Shown here piece after piece: positions 1 to 9,144 of a stretch of DNA of 64,000 nucleotides. The stretch lies in assembly GCF_027474405.1 (NCBI RefSeq), contig NZ_CP114871.1, forward strand, positions 1,497,001-1,561,000, in the 5' to 3' direction. Numbering within the stretch: position 1 is the first letter of the stretch; each line of letters starts with the position of its first letter. The stretch comes from Caulobacter sp. NIBR2454 (GTDB lineage: Bacteria > Pseudomonadota > Alphaproteobacteria > Caulobacterales > Caulobacteraceae). The translations under genes were made by a program, and so were the position numbers. Below the pieces are notes generated by a model. It was not told the origin of the DNA. It saw nothing but the letters and a program-made list of their open reading frames with translations, and ran no database searches.

Positions 1-30
1 CAGGTCCTGGCTCATGCTCTGGCTATAAGC

Positions 31-60
31 CGCCTGCCGCTCATTGCAAAAGGGCAGGCG
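31..60. repeat. 8-bp inverted repeat upstream of yajC
   Basis: CGCCTGCC at 31-38 pairs perfectly with GGCAGGCG at 53-60 around a 14-base loop. No T-run follows on either strand, so it is not a textbook intrinsic terminator. It may mark the 3' end of a gene lying before the window. Nothing else is recognisable in bases 1-135. Confidence 0.35.
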
Positions 61-135
61 AGCGCATAGCTTCCGCCGACCTAAAAACGGCCCCGCTCGT
101 GAAGCGCCGGGCCCAAGAAGACAATTGGAGATGCG

Positions 136-435
136 ATGAACCCGGCCGCCGGTCCCCAGGATTTCCTGATCCAGATCGCCCCGATCCTCCTGCTCGTGGT
201 GCTGTTCTACTTCCTCATGATCCGTCCGCAGCAAAAGCGGATGAAGGAACATGCGGCCCTGCTGTCGAGCCTGAAGCGCGGCGACAATGTCGTCCTGTCC
301 AGCGGCATCCTGGGCAAGATCGTTCGCGTCGAAGACAAGGAAGTCGGCGTCGAGATCGCCACCGGCGTCACCGTGAAGGTGGTGAAGGGCATGATCACCG
401 AGGTTCGCACCCGCGGCGAACCGGCGAACGACTAA
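136..435 (+). CDS. yajC: Sec translocon accessory protein YajC
   Basis: 99-residue inner-membrane protein, the usual YajC length. One N-terminal membrane helix (about residues 11-29) is followed by the family's R-P-Q-Q-K-R-M-K stretch and a small cytoplasmic beta domain with G-D-x-V and S-G-I-x-G-K-I motifs. YajC associates with SecDF and the holotranslocon and helps membrane protein insertion. A GGAG lies about 7 bases before the ATG. secD begins 19 bases after the stop, the classical yajC-secD-secF order, so co-transcription is likely. Confidence 0.95.
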   Translation: MNPAAGPQDFLIQIAPILLLVVLFYFLMIRPQQKRMKEHAALLSSLKRGDNVVLSSGILGKIVRVEDKEVGVEIATGVTVKVVKGMITEVRTRGEPAND

Positions 436-454
436 GACGTAAAGCCCCGCCTCG

Positions 455-2056
455 ATGCTCAATCTCTCGCGCTGGAAGCTCCTGGCCGTCGCCTTTTCGG
501 TCGTCTTCGGGATTCTGTTCGCCCTGCCCAACGTCCTGCCTCAGCGGACGCTGGATGCGATGCCCGGCTGGATGCCGAAGCAGAAGCTGAACCTTGGCCT
601 GGATCTCCAGGGCGGGTCCTATCTGCTGCTTGAAGTCGATACCCAGGCGCTCCGCGCCGAGAAGTTGACCAATCTGATCGAGGACATGCGCGGCACTCTG
701 CGCAATGGCCAGATCCAGTTCAGCAGCCTGAGCCAGCAGAACGGCCGCATCTCGGTCCTGATCAATGATCCGGCCCAGGTTAATCAGGCCGCCAACCTGC
801 TGCGCAACAGCGTCGGCGCGCCCCTGGCCGGCACGCCGGGCGGCCGTGACGTCAACGTCAACGTCCAGGGCCAGCGCATCGAGGTGGCTTTCGTCGCCGA
901 GGCGTTCAATGCCGAAGCCGCCAAGGCCGTCGATCAGTCTATCGAAATCATCCGTCGCCGGATCGACCAGCTCGGCACCAAGGAACCGTCGATCACCCGC
1001 CAAGGTATTGACCGTGTCGTGGTCCAGGCCGCCGGCGAAAGCGATCCCGAGCGTCTGAAGCGGGTCATCGGCCAGACCGCCAAGCTCAGCTTCCAGATGG
1101 TCGATGAGACCGTCACCGCCCAGGACGCCGCCGCCGGCCGTGTGCCGCCGGGCTCGGTCTATGTGCCCAGCGACGACGGCTATCTGCCCGGCTATGTGCT
1201 CAAGAAGCGCGTGGTGGTCTCGGGCGACATGCTGACCGACGCCCAGCAGCAGTTCGACCAGCAATCGGGCGCGCCCGTGGTGTCGTTCCGCTTCAACGGC
1301 GTGGGCTCGCGCCGCTTTGGCGACGCCACCAGCGCCAACATCGGCAAGCGTTTCGCCATCGTCCTCGACAACCGCGTCATCTCGGCTCCCGTGATCAACA
1401 GCGCCATCACCGGCGGTTCGGGTCAGATCACCGGCAGCTTCACGGTCGAGAGCGCCAACGACCTCGCCGTCCTCCTGCGCGCCGGCGCCCTGCCGGCCCC
1501 GCTGAAGGTCGAGCAGCAGCGCACGGTCGGCGCCGAGCTGGGCGCTGACGCCGTCAAGGCCGGGGGCATTTCCACCCTGGTGGCCTTCGTGGCCATCGTG
1601 GCCTTCATGATCCTGTCCTACGGCTTCCTGTTCGGCGGCATCTCGGTCGTGGGCCTGGTGATCAACGGTCTGCTGATCACGGCCATCATGACCATGACGC
1701 AGGCGACCCTCACCCTTCCCGGCATCGCCGGTCTGATCCTGACCCTCGCCGTCGCCGTGGACGCCAACGTGCTGATCTACGAGCGCATGAGAGACGAGGT
1801 TCGAGCGGGCAGGCCGTTGTTGTCGGCCATGGACGCCGGCTTCTCGCGCGCCATGACCACCATCATCGACGCCAACGTCACGACCATCCTGGCGGCGGCG
1901 ATCATGTTCCAGTTCGGTTCGGGCCCCGTCCGCGGGTTCGCCTGGACCTTGTCCATCGGCGTGATCACCTCGGTGTTCACCGCCGTCCTCATTACGCAGG
2001 TCCTTCTGGCCGTGTGGTATCGCACCACGCGCCCGAAGACCCTGCCGATCGCTTAG
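455..2056 (+). CDS. secD: protein translocase subunit SecD
   Basis: 533-residue RND-type subunit of the Sec machinery. It uses the proton gradient to pull and release proteins on the periplasmic side. The sequence shows an N-terminal helix (about residues 8-25), the SecD signature G-L-D-L-Q-G-G (48-54), a large periplasmic P1 region and a C-terminal block of membrane helices from about residue 370, ending with the conserved D-A-N-V-L-I-Y-E-R segment. Length is normal for an alphaproteobacterial SecD without the extra insert seen in E. coli. secF starts 12 bases downstream. Confidence 0.97.
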   Translation: MLNLSRWKLLAVAFSVVFGILFALPNVLPQRTLDAMPGWMPKQKLNLGLDLQGGSYLLLEVDTQALRAEKLTNLIEDMRGTLRNGQIQFSSLSQQNGRISVLINDPAQVNQAANLLRNSVGAPLAGTPGGRDVNVNVQGQRIEVAFVAEAFNAEAAKAVDQSIEIIRRRIDQLGTKEPSITRQGIDRVVVQAAGESDPERLKRVIGQTAKLSFQMVDETVTAQDAAAGRVPPGSVYVPSDDGYLPGYVLKKRVVVSGDMLTDAQQQFDQQSGAPVVSFRFNGVGSRRFGDATSANIGKRFAIVLDNRVISAPVINSAITGGSGQITGSFTVESANDLAVLLRAGALPAPLKVEQQRTVGAELGADAVKAGGISTLVAFVAIVAFMILSYGFLFGGISVVGLVINGLLITAIMTMTQATLTLPGIAGLILTLAVAVDANVLIYERMRDEVRAGRPLLSAMDAGFSRAMTTIIDANVTTILAAAIMFQFGSGPVRGFAWTLSIGVITSVFTAVLITQVLLAVWYRTTRPKTLPIA

Positions 2057-2068
2057 GAGCCAGGTCCG

Positions 2069-3043
2069 ATGTGGCCCCTGATCAAGATCCTTCCGGTGAA
2101 GACGAACTTCCGGTTCGTCAGCTTCGCCAAGTTCGCCGCCGCCTTCTCGATCATCGCGGTGATCGCGTCCCTCGCCGCCACCCTGCTGCCCTTCAAGGGG
2201 CCTTGCGGCGGCCTGAACTGCGGCATCGACTTCCGTGGCGGCACGGTGCTGGAATTCTCCACCGCCCCGCGCGCCCTTGACCCTGGCGTCGTTCGCGAGG
2301 CTCTGTCCGGTCGCGGCCTTGGCGACGTCCAGGTCCAGAGCTTCGACGCCACCTCGGCCATGGTCCGCTTCGAGACCCCGCCGAACATGAACGCCAACCA
2401 GACCGCGGAAGGGGTGAAATCCGCCCTGACCCAGGCCCTTGGCGCACCGGTCAAGTTCGCCCGCACCGAGGTTGTCGGCCCCAAGGTGTCCGGCGAGCTG
2501 TTCCGGGGCGGCATCATCGCCCTTGGTCTCGCGATCGGCCTGATGATGGTCTACATCTGGTTCCGGTTCGAACTGCAGTTCGGTCTGGGCGCCGTGGCGG
2601 GCCTGTTCCACGACATCATCCTGACCTTCGGCCTGATCGCCTTCTTCAATCTTGAGTTCAGCCTGACGACGATCGCGGCCCTGCTGACGATCATCGGCTA
2701 CTCGATGAACGACACCGTCGTGGTGTTCGACCGCCTGCGCGAGAACCTGCGCAAGTACAAGAAGATGCCCCTGGGCGACGTGATCGACCTGTCGATCAAC
2801 GAGACCCTGTCGCGCACCGTGATCACCGGCCTGACGGCCGTGCTCGCCCTGGGCGGCCTGGCGGTCTTCGGCGGCGAGACCCTGTTCGGGTTCTCGATCA
2901 TCATGATCTTCGGCATCGTCTTCGGCACCTATTCGTCGATCTATGTCGGCGCGCCGATCATCCTGCTGTGGGGCGTCAAGCGCGGCGACGACGATGAGCC
3001 GGCCAAGCCGATCGTCCCCACCGGTTCCGCCGTCCGTCCCTGA
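2069..3043 (+). CDS. secF: protein translocase subunit SecF
   Basis: 324-residue partner of SecD. It has one N-terminal helix (about 20-40), the SecF signature G-I-D-F-R-G-G-T (52-59), a periplasmic domain and five C-terminal helices carrying G-Y-S-M-N-D-T-V-V-V-F-D-R. GGAG 8-9 bases before the ATG is a good ribosome site. The stop is followed 2 bases later by the start of the Mth938-like gene, so that gene is probably translationally coupled. Confidence 0.97.
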   Translation: MWPLIKILPVKTNFRFVSFAKFAAAFSIIAVIASLAATLLPFKGPCGGLNCGIDFRGGTVLEFSTAPRALDPGVVREALSGRGLGDVQVQSFDATSAMVRFETPPNMNANQTAEGVKSALTQALGAPVKFARTEVVGPKVSGELFRGGIIALGLAIGLMMVYIWFRFELQFGLGAVAGLFHDIILTFGLIAFFNLEFSLTTIAALLTIIGYSMNDTVVVFDRLRENLRKYKKMPLGDVIDLSINETLSRTVITGLTAVLALGGLAVFGGETLFGFSIIMIFGIVFGTYSSIYVGAPIILLWGVKRGDDDEPAKPIVPTGSAVRP

Positions 3044-3045
3044 AC

Positions 3046-3402
3046 ATGCGTCAGCCGCCATCCATAGACGCCTATGGGGATGGCGGCTTTCGCGTGCAGG
3101 GCAAGCGCCATGACGGCTCGCTGCTGCTGCTCGACGACCAGCCGCACCCGTGGCCTGTGCGCAGCCTGGCCGAGTTGAAGCCCGAGGATTTCGCTGATGT
3201 CGTGGCCGCTGGCCCGTCCGTGGTCGAGTTCGTGCTGCTCGGCACCGGGGCGACCATGGCCCCGCCGTCGCGCGCCGTGAAGGACGCGCTGCGCAATGCT
3301 GGCTTTGGCCTGGAGTTCATGTCCACCGAGGCGGCGGCCAAACTCTACAACGTGCTGGCCACCCAGGGGCGCCGCGTCGCGGTCGCCCTGATCGCCGTCT
3401 AA
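3046..3402 (+). CDS. Mth938-like domain (DUF498) protein
   Basis: 118-residue soluble protein matching the Mth938/NDUFAF3-type fold in pattern. It opens with I-D-A-Y-G-D-G-G-F-R, has a central V-V-E-F-V-L-L-G-T-G and ends with E-A-A-A-K-L-Y-N-V-L, as family members do. The mitochondrial relative NDUFAF3 is a complex I assembly factor; the bacterial role is unknown. It often follows secF in alphaproteobacteria, and here it starts 2 bases after the secF stop with no separate ribosome site. Confidence 0.85.
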   Translation: MRQPPSIDAYGDGGFRVQGKRHDGSLLLLDDQPHPWPVRSLAELKPEDFADVVAAGPSVVEFVLLGTGATMAPPSRAVKDALRNAGFGLEFMSTEAAAKLYNVLATQGRRVAVALIAV

Positions 3403-3493
3403 TCGCGGCGCTCACAGCTTTGGGGCCAAGGTTCGCAAAAGCGCCTTGCCCCCACCGAATGGCCGGGCTATAGGCGCAACCCTTCCTGCCGGC

Positions 3494-3568
3494 GGATGCG
3501 TAGCTCAGCGGGAGAGCACCTCGTTCACACCGAGGGGGTCACAGGTTCAATCCCTGTCGCATCCACCA
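3494..3568 (+). tRNA. tRNA-Val (anticodon CAC)
   Basis: A 75-base cloverleaf. The acceptor stem GGATGCG pairs with CGCATCC, followed by discriminator A and an encoded CCA. The D arm is GCTC..GAGC, the anticodon stem is CCTCG/CGAGG with loop TTCACAC giving anticodon CAC (valine, codon GUG), and the T arm contains GGTTCAA. It sits between the secF operon and the convergent gph gene. Confidence 0.96.
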
Positions 3569-3587
3569 TTCCCCACCCGAAATCGGT

Positions 3588-4283
3588 TCAGGCCGCGCCC
3601 TTCGCCCAGGCGCGCACCACGCCGTCCAGTTCGTCGAAATGATCGATGACGATGTCGCCGCCCAGTTCACGAGCGGGCGCCTCGGTATAGCCGAAGCTGA
3701 CCACGATCACCGGCACCTTGGCGTTCTTGCCGGCGCCCACGTCGGCGATGCTGTCGCCCACCAGGATCGCGCGGTCGGGGCGGCCGCCCACGGCCTCGAT
3801 GGCGACCAGCAGATGGCGGGCGTCGGGCTTGGGGGCGGGAGCCAGGTCCTGGCCGATCACCGCATCGAACAGCTTCGTCAGATCCAACGCGTCCAACAGC
3901 GCCGTCGACAGGCCCGTCAGCTTGTTGGTGCAGACGCAAAGCTTGGCGCCGTCCGCCCGCAGCTTTTCCAGCGCCTCGACCGTCCCGGGGAAAGGCGTGC
4001 TCTCCTGGGCGATGCGGCTCAGATAGACGGCGATGAACCGCTCCACCAGGCCAGGCGCGCGCTCGGCGTCCAGCGGCGCGCCAGCCGCCGTGAAGCCCCG
4101 CTCCAGAAGGGCCTTCGCGCCGCGCCCGACCATTAGTCGGACATCCTCATAGGGCAGGGCGGCTAGACCCTCCTCCGCAAGCACGGTGTTCAACGCGCCG
4201 ATCAGGTCGGGTGCGGTGTCCACCAAGGTGCCATCGAGGTCGAAGGCGATCGTCAGGCCGGAAAGCGGGAGCTGGTCATGCAT
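3588..4283 (-). CDS. gph: phosphoglycolate phosphatase (HAD family)
   Basis: 231-residue HAD hydrolase. Motif I D-L-D-G-T-L-V-D-T (residues 16-24) carries the nucleophile Asp, motif II is C-T-N-K, and motif III/IV is G-D-S-I-A-D-V. Length and the cap following D-T-A-P-D fit Gph, which dephosphorylates 2-phosphoglycolate made during DNA end repair or photorespiration-like reactions. HAD substrate assignment from sequence is never certain. It is divergent from glmU, with start codons 56 bases apart. Confidence 0.85.
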   Translation of the reverse strand: MHDQLPLSGLTIAFDLDGTLVDTAPDLIGALNTVLAEEGLAALPYEDVRLMVGRGAKALLERGFTAAGAPLDAERAPGLVERFIAVYLSRIAQESTPFPGTVEALEKLRADGAKLCVCTNKLTGLSTALLDALDLTKLFDAVIGQDLAPAPKPDARHLLVAIEAVGGRPDRAILVGDSIADVGAGKNAKVPVIVVSFGYTEAPARELGGDIVIDHFDELDGVVRAWAKGAA

Positions 4284-4339
4284 AAGGCCGCCGTTTCGGC
4301 TAAACGCGATGGGAAAGCAATGCAGGAGCGCGAGTCGCC

Positions 4340-5716
4340 ATGACCACCGCCGCCCCCGGGGCCCGTCCCCGCGCCGCCGTAATCCTGGCCGCCGGCCAGG
4401 GCACGCGGATGAAATCGCCGACGCCCAAGGTGCTGCACAAGGTCGGCGGCCGCACCATGCTGGACCACGCCATCGACGCGGCCGAGGGCCTGGGCTGCGA
4501 GCGCATCGTCGTGGTCGCCGGAACCCACAGCCCGCAGGTTGGCGCCCATCTCGCCAGGCGGCTGGGCGACGCCGCCGTCGCCATCCAGGACCCGCCCCTG
4601 GGCACCGGCCATGCTGTCCTGGCCGCCAGGGAGGCTCTGCAGGGCTTTGAGGGCGACGTGGTGGTCACCTACGCCGACTGCCCGATGCTGAGCGCCCAGA
4701 CCATCGCCCCGCTGTTCGACCTGCGCGCGGCAGACGCGGACGTCGCCGTGCTCGGCTTCGACGCCAAGGACCCGGGCGCCTACGGCCGCCTGATCCTGGC
4801 CCCCCACCAGATCCTGCTGCGCATCGTCGAGGCCAAGGAGGCCGACGAGAGCGTGCTTCAGGTCAAGCATTGCAACTCCGGCGTCCTGGCCGCCGACGCG
4901 GCCCTGCTGTTTGACCTGCTGTCTCGGGTCACCAACGACAACGCCAAGGGCGAGTACTACCTGACCGATATCGTCGGCCTCGCCCACGACGCCCACCTGA
5001 AGTCCCGCGTCGCCTTCGCCTCGGAAGAGGCGGTGATGGGCGTGAACTCACAGGGCGAGCTCGCCGTCGCCGAGGCGGTGTTCCAGCGCCGCCGCCGCAC
5101 CGCCCTCATGGAGGCCGGCGTCTCCATGGTCGCGCCCGAAACCGTGTTCCTGTCCTGGGACACCCATCTCGCCGCTGGCGTCACCGTCGAGCCCAACGTC
5201 GTCTTCGGCCCCGGCGTCAGCGTCGCCGCCGGCGCCCAGATCCGGGCCTTCAGCCATCTTGAGGGGGCCCTGGTTCACGAGGGCGCCGAGATCGGCCCCT
5301 ACGCCCGCCTGCGCCCCGGCGCCGACATCGGCCGTGACGCCAAGGTCGGCAACTTCGTCGAGGTCAAGAAGGTCAAGATGGGCGAGGGGGCCAAGGCCAA
5401 CCACCTGTCCTATCTCGGCGACGGCACGGTGGGGCCCAAGGCCAACATCGGCGCGGGCACGATCTTCTGCAACTACGACGGCTTCGAGAAGTTCGAGACC
5501 CATGTCGGCCCCGGCGCCTTCATCGGCTCCAACAGCGCCCTGGTGGCGCCGGTGACGGTGGGCGAGAACGCCATGACCGCCTCCGGCTCCGTGATCACCA
5601 AGGATGTCGAGGCCGGCGCCCTGGCCCTGGCACGCGCCGACCAGACAGCAAAGCCCGGCTGGGCGACCAAGTTCCGCGCCCTCAAGGCCGCCAAGAAAAA
5701 GGGAGCTTCAAAGTGA
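4340..5716 (+). CDS. glmU: bifunctional GlcNAc-1-P uridyltransferase / GlcN-1-P acetyltransferase
   Basis: 458-residue cytoplasmic enzyme making UDP-GlcNAc for peptidoglycan and lipid A. The N-terminal pyrophosphorylase domain carries [11 protein letters not shown] near residues 16-26 and P-L-G-T-G-H-A. The C-terminal half is a left-handed beta helix of hexapeptide repeats with [10 protein letters not shown] and [13 protein letters not shown], the acetyltransferase active-site region. AGGAG lies 12 bases before the ATG. The stop overlaps the GTG start of rpiA. Confidence 0.97.
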   Translation: MTTAAPGARPRAAVILAAGQGTRMKSPTPKVLHKVGGRTMLDHAIDAAEGLGCERIVVVAGTHSPQVGAHLARRLGDAAVAIQDPPLGTGHAVLAAREALQGFEGDVVVTYADCPMLSAQTIAPLFDLRAADADVAVLGFDAKDPGAYGRLILAPHQILLRIVEAKEADESVLQVKHCNSGVLAADAALLFDLLSRVTNDNAKGEYYLTDIVGLAHDAHLKSRVAFASEEAVMGVNSQGELAVAEAVFQRRRRTALMEAGVSMVAPETVFLSWDTHLAAGVTVEPNVVFGPGVSVAAGAQIRAFSHLEGALVHEGAEIGPYARLRPGADIGRDAKVGNFVEVKKVKMGEGAKANHLSYLGDGTVGPKANIGAGTIFCNYDGFEKFETHVGPGAFIGSNSALVAPVTVGENAMTASGSVITKDVEAGALALARADQTAKPGWATKFRALKAAKKKGASK

Positions 5717-6399
5717 GCGCCGACGACCAGAAACGCATTTCGGGCGAAGCCGCCGCCCAGCTTGTCGAGAGCGGCATGATCGTGGGCCTCGGCACCGGCT
5801 CCACCGCCGCGTGGTTCGTCAAGGCCCTGGCGGCCCGCGGCCTGACGGGGATCAAGGGCGTGCCGACCTCCGAAGCCACCGCCGCCCTGGCGACCGAGCT
5901 TGGCATCCCGCTCCTGGACCTCAACGACGCGCCCGAGATCGACCTGACCGTTGATGGCGCGGACGAGATCGGCCCCGGCCTGTCGCTGATCAAGGGCGGC
6001 GGCGCGGCCCTGCTGCGCGAGAAGCTGGTCTGGGAGGCCTCCAAGCGCTGTGTGGTCATCGCCGACGCCGCCAAGAAGGTCGAGACTCTCGGCAAGTTCG
6101 CCTTGCCGATCGAGGTGGTGGCGTTTGGACATCTCTCCACCAGCCGCCGCATCTGCGACGCCCTGTCGGAATGCGACATCGGCATGCCGCCGCGTCTGCG
6201 CCTCAAGGACGGAGCCCCGGTGAAGACCGATGGCGGCAATCTGATCTACGATGTGGCCTGCGGCCGGATCGAGGACCCGTCAGCTCTGGCGGCGGCGCTC
6301 AAGAGCGTCACGGGCGTGGTCGAGCACGGCCTTTTCCTGGACCTTGCGGAGGAAGCTCTGCTCGGAACCGATAACGGCATAGTGCGCCTGCAGCCCTGA
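5713..6399 (+). CDS. rpiA: ribose-5-phosphate isomerase A
   Basis: 228-residue enzyme interconverting ribose 5-phosphate and ribulose 5-phosphate in the pentose phosphate pathway. Motifs: G-L-G-T-G-S-T-A near residue 28, D-G-A-D-E-I, the catalytic [11 protein letters not shown], and K-T-D-x-G-N. The GTG start overlaps the glmU stop (GTGA), implying translational coupling. gor starts 44 bases later and may share the transcript. Confidence 0.96.
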   Translation: MSADDQKRISGEAAAQLVESGMIVGLGTGSTAAWFVKALAARGLTGIKGVPTSEATAALATELGIPLLDLNDAPEIDLTVDGADEIGPGLSLIKGGGAALLREKLVWEASKRCVVIADAAKKVETLGKFALPIEVVAFGHLSTSRRICDALSECDIGMPPRLRLKDGAPVKTDGGNLIYDVACGRIEDPSALAAALKSVTGVVEHGLFLDLAEEALLGTDNGIVRLQP

Positions 6400-6443
6400 C
6401 GCCCTATCTGTGCGTTCAAGCGTGACTGGATCTGGAGCCCTCC

Positions 6444-7829
6444 ATGGCTGAGTACGACTACGACCTCTTCGTCATCGGCGCCGGCTCGGGCGGCGTTCGA
6501 GCCTCGCGCCTCGCGGCCATGAGCGGCGCCAAGGTCGCCGTGGCGGAAGAATATCGGGTCGGCGGCACCTGCGTGATCCGCGGCTGCGTGCCCAAGAAGT
6601 TCATGGTCTACGCCTCCGAATTCGCCCACCACTTCAAGACCGCCGAAAGCTACGGCTGGTCCAAGGTCGAAAGCAGCTTCGACTGGAAGACCTTCATCGA
6701 GGCCAAGGACGTCGAGATCGCCCGCCTGTCCGGCATCTATGTGCGCAACCTGCATAACGCCGGGGTAGAACTCCTGCATGGCCGCGCGACCATCAAGGGT
6801 CCGCACACCATCGAGATCACCGGCAACGACGCCCGCACGGTGACGGCCAAGAAAATCCTGATCGCCGTCGGCGGCCGGCCCTCGGTGCCGGAAGAGATAC
6901 CGGGCATCGAGCATGTGATCACCTCGGACGACGCGTTCCAGCTGGATAGCCTGCCCAAGCGGATCGTGATCATCGGCGGCGGCTATATCGCCGTGGAGTT
7001 CGCGGGCATCTTCGCGGGCCTGGGCTCCGAAGTGACCCTCGTCTATCGCGGGGCCAACATCCTACGCGGCTTTGACGACGATGTGCGCGAGCACCTGGCT
7101 GGCGAACTGGAAAAACGCGGCATCCGCGTCATCCTCGGCTGTTCGCCCGACAAGATCGAGAAGACCCCTACGGGCCTCGTCGCTCACCTGGGCAACGGCA
7201 TCCTGTGCGAAGCCGACCAGATCCTCTACGCCACGGGCCGCAAGCCGCACGTGGATGGGCTGGGTCTGGAGACAGTCGGCGTCGAGCTGAACGAAAACGG
7301 CGCCGTGAAGGTCGACGACCATTCGCGCACCACGGCCGAAAACATCTGGGCCGTCGGCGACGTCACCGACCGCATCAACCTGACCCCGGTCGCCATCCGC
7401 GAGGGCGCGGCCTTCGCTCAGACGGAATTCTACAACAACCCCACCAGCTTCGATCACGACAATGTCGCCAGCGCGGTCTTCTCCCAGCCGCCCATCGGAT
7501 CGGTGGGGCTCAGCGAAGCCGAAGGCCGCCGCAAATTCGGCAAGGTCGATATCTATCGCACCGTCTTCCGCCCGATGAAGTACGCCTTCGCGGGCGCCGA
7601 GGAGCGGTGCTTGATGAAGCTTGTGGTCGAGGCGGAAAGCCAGAAGGTCGTCGGCGTCCATATCGTCGGTCCCGACGCGCCGGAGATGATCCAGCTGGCC
7701 GCCATCGCCGTGAAGATGGGCGCCACCAAGGCCCAGTGGGATTCCGCCTGCGCGGTTCACCCGACCGCCGCCGAGGAACTGGTCACCATGCGCGAGAAGT
7801 ACGTTCCGCAGGAGCTTGGCGGCGCTTGA
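6444..7829 (+). CDS. gor: glutathione-disulfide reductase
   Basis: 461-residue class I flavoprotein disulfide reductase. It has an N-terminal FAD site G-A-G-S-G-G, the redox pair C43-x4-C48 in G-G-T-C-V-I-R-G-C-V-P-K-K, an NADPH-binding segment G-G-G-Y-I-A-V-E with downstream Y-R-G (basic residue favouring NADP), and the C-terminal H-P-T-A-A-E-E whose His is the catalytic base. It regenerates glutathione from GSSG. The stop overlaps the TTG start proposed for the next gene. Confidence 0.94.
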   Translation: MAEYDYDLFVIGAGSGGVRASRLAAMSGAKVAVAEEYRVGGTCVIRGCVPKKFMVYASEFAHHFKTAESYGWSKVESSFDWKTFIEAKDVEIARLSGIYVRNLHNAGVELLHGRATIKGPHTIEITGNDARTVTAKKILIAVGGRPSVPEEIPGIEHVITSDDAFQLDSLPKRIVIIGGGYIAVEFAGIFAGLGSEVTLVYRGANILRGFDDDVREHLAGELEKRGIRVILGCSPDKIEKTPTGLVAHLGNGILCEADQILYATGRKPHVDGLGLETVGVELNENGAVKVDDHSRTTAENIWAVGDVTDRINLTPVAIREGAAFAQTEFYNNPTSFDHDNVASAVFSQPPIGSVGLSEAEGRRKFGKVDIYRTVFRPMKYAFAGAEERCLMKLVVEAESQKVVGVHIVGPDAPEMIQLAAIAVKMGATKAQWDSACAVHPTAAEELVTMREKYVPQELGGA

Positions 7830-9028
7830 CCGCGGTCTCCACAGAAGCGGCGGACCGTCCGACGCGGGGTGAGACCTGGCTGGGCTTCATCGCCGGCTTC
7901 GTCCTCGTCCTGACGCCCATCCTCGGCTACCTGGCGCCCCTGGCGTTCGCGCCGCTCATGGGGATCGCCGGGGTCATGGCCCTGCCGCTGCTGCGTCGGC
8001 GATGGGGTTCGATCCTGCCGCTCGCGCCGCTGCTGCTGTTGATCCTCTGGGCCCTGATCAGCCTGGACTGGAGCCCCTACGTCACCATCAAGCCCAAGGC
8101 GGCGATGGAGAACGCCCTCAAGCTGCCGTTGCAGCTTGCCCTCTATGGCTCCGCCATCCTGGCCTTCGGTCGGCTGGCCGTGCGGTCGGCGCGGCGGGCG
8201 CAGACGCTGCTGGCGGCCGGAGCGAGCGCCCTGGCGCTGATCCTGTTCGTGGAGGCCTTGCTGGGCGCCAGCCTCTACCAGGCGATCAAGCAGGCCATCG
8301 GCGATCCGATCCGCCCCGACCTAGCGCGCCGCAACATCGCCCAAGGGCTGTACGTCCTGGCGGTGCTGTTCTGGCCGGCCGCCGTAGCGGCGTGGCGTAG
8401 CGGCTGGAAGCTGGCGGCTCCGGCCGCGGGCCTGCTGCTGACGGCCGCATCCATCCTGCTGGGCGCCGACGCGCCGATCCTGGCCCTGGTCCTAGGCGGT
8501 CTGGCCTTCGCAGCCGTTCGCTACGGCGGTCGCCTGGCGGGTCTGGCCTTCATCCCGCCCATCGCCCTCTACTTCGCCATCATGCCGATGCTGACCCTGG
8601 AGGCGGCGCGCAACGGCTTCTTCGCCTGGCTCCATCGCCTGGTCGGCCAGTCCTGGGACGCCCGCCTGGACATCTGGGCCTTCACCGCCGCCAAGATTCT
8701 GGAGCGGCCGGGGCAGGGGTGGGGCTTCGACGCCAGCCGGACCTTCGATCCCGCCATACCCCTTCATCCCCACAACGGCGCCCTGCAGCTTTGGCTTGAA
8801 CTCGGCGCCCTGGGCGCGGCCCTGGGCGCGGTGTTCTTCTGCTGGACGGCCTTCAACCTGGCCAATCAGGCCGAGGAGAACCGCCCCGAGGCCGCCGCCG
8901 GTCTGGCGGCTCTCATCGCCTACATGACCGTCGGCGCCATCAGTTTCGGCCTCTGGCAGGAGTGGTGGTTAGGTCTGGGCGCGCTTGCGGCATGTACATG
9001 CCTCATTCTCCGCCGCGCGCGGGCCTAG
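7826..9028 (+). CDS. O-antigen ligase/polymerase-like membrane protein
   Basis: 400-residue polytopic membrane protein with about 10-12 helices. The late periplasmic loop contains R-x-D-I-W and H-P-H-N-G-A-L-Q-L-W-L-E-L-G, a pattern typical of the Wzy_C/WaaL family that joins or polymerises undecaprenyl-linked glycans. The frame is open far upstream inside gor, but that part lacks hydrophobicity. I place the start at a TTG overlapping the gor stop (TTGA), with AGGAG 11 bases upstream. No other O-antigen genes adjoin it, so the substrate is unknown. Confidence 0.78.
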   Translation: MTAVSTEAADRPTRGETWLGFIAGFVLVLTPILGYLAPLAFAPLMGIAGVMALPLLRRRWGSILPLAPLLLLILWALISLDWSPYVTIKPKAAMENALKLPLQLALYGSAILAFGRLAVRSARRAQTLLAAGASALALILFVEALLGASLYQAIKQAIGDPIRPDLARRNIAQGLYVLAVLFWPAAVAAWRSGWKLAAPAAGLLLTAASILLGADAPILALVLGGLAFAAVRYGGRLAGLAFIPPIALYFAIMPMLTLEAARNGFFAWLHRLVGQSWDARLDIWAFTAAKILERPGQGWGFDASRTFDPAIPLHPHNGALQLWLELGALGAALGAVFFCWTAFNLANQAEENRPEAAAGLAALIAYMTVGAISFGLWQEWWLGLGALAACTCLILRRARA

Positions 9029-9045
9029 AGGGCAAAAATTTTCCT

Positions 9046-9063
9046 TCGTTTCTTATGAAACGA
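9046..9063. repeat. inverted repeat in the region before DAHP synthase
   Basis: TCGTTTC (9046-9052) and GAAACGA (9057-9063) form a perfect 7-bp palindrome with a TTAT centre, in an unusually AT-rich 116-base gap. It could be an operator or the stem of a small hairpin. A loose promoter (TTGCTT near 9083, TAGGAT near 9101) lies just downstream. There is no proof of function. Confidence 0.35.
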
Positions 9064-9144
9064 GACGTTTTGCGCACGTTTTTTGCTTTGCGCTTCGGTT
9101 TAGGATAGAAACCGCACCCTTCTTCCGTTCCCTGAGTAGCCGTC

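Noticed and set aside
395..3061. An 888-codon open frame antisense to secD-secF.
   Set aside because: It mirrors the real genes in a high-GC genome, is rich in Arg/Gly/Asp/His with no domain, and lacks a ribosome site.
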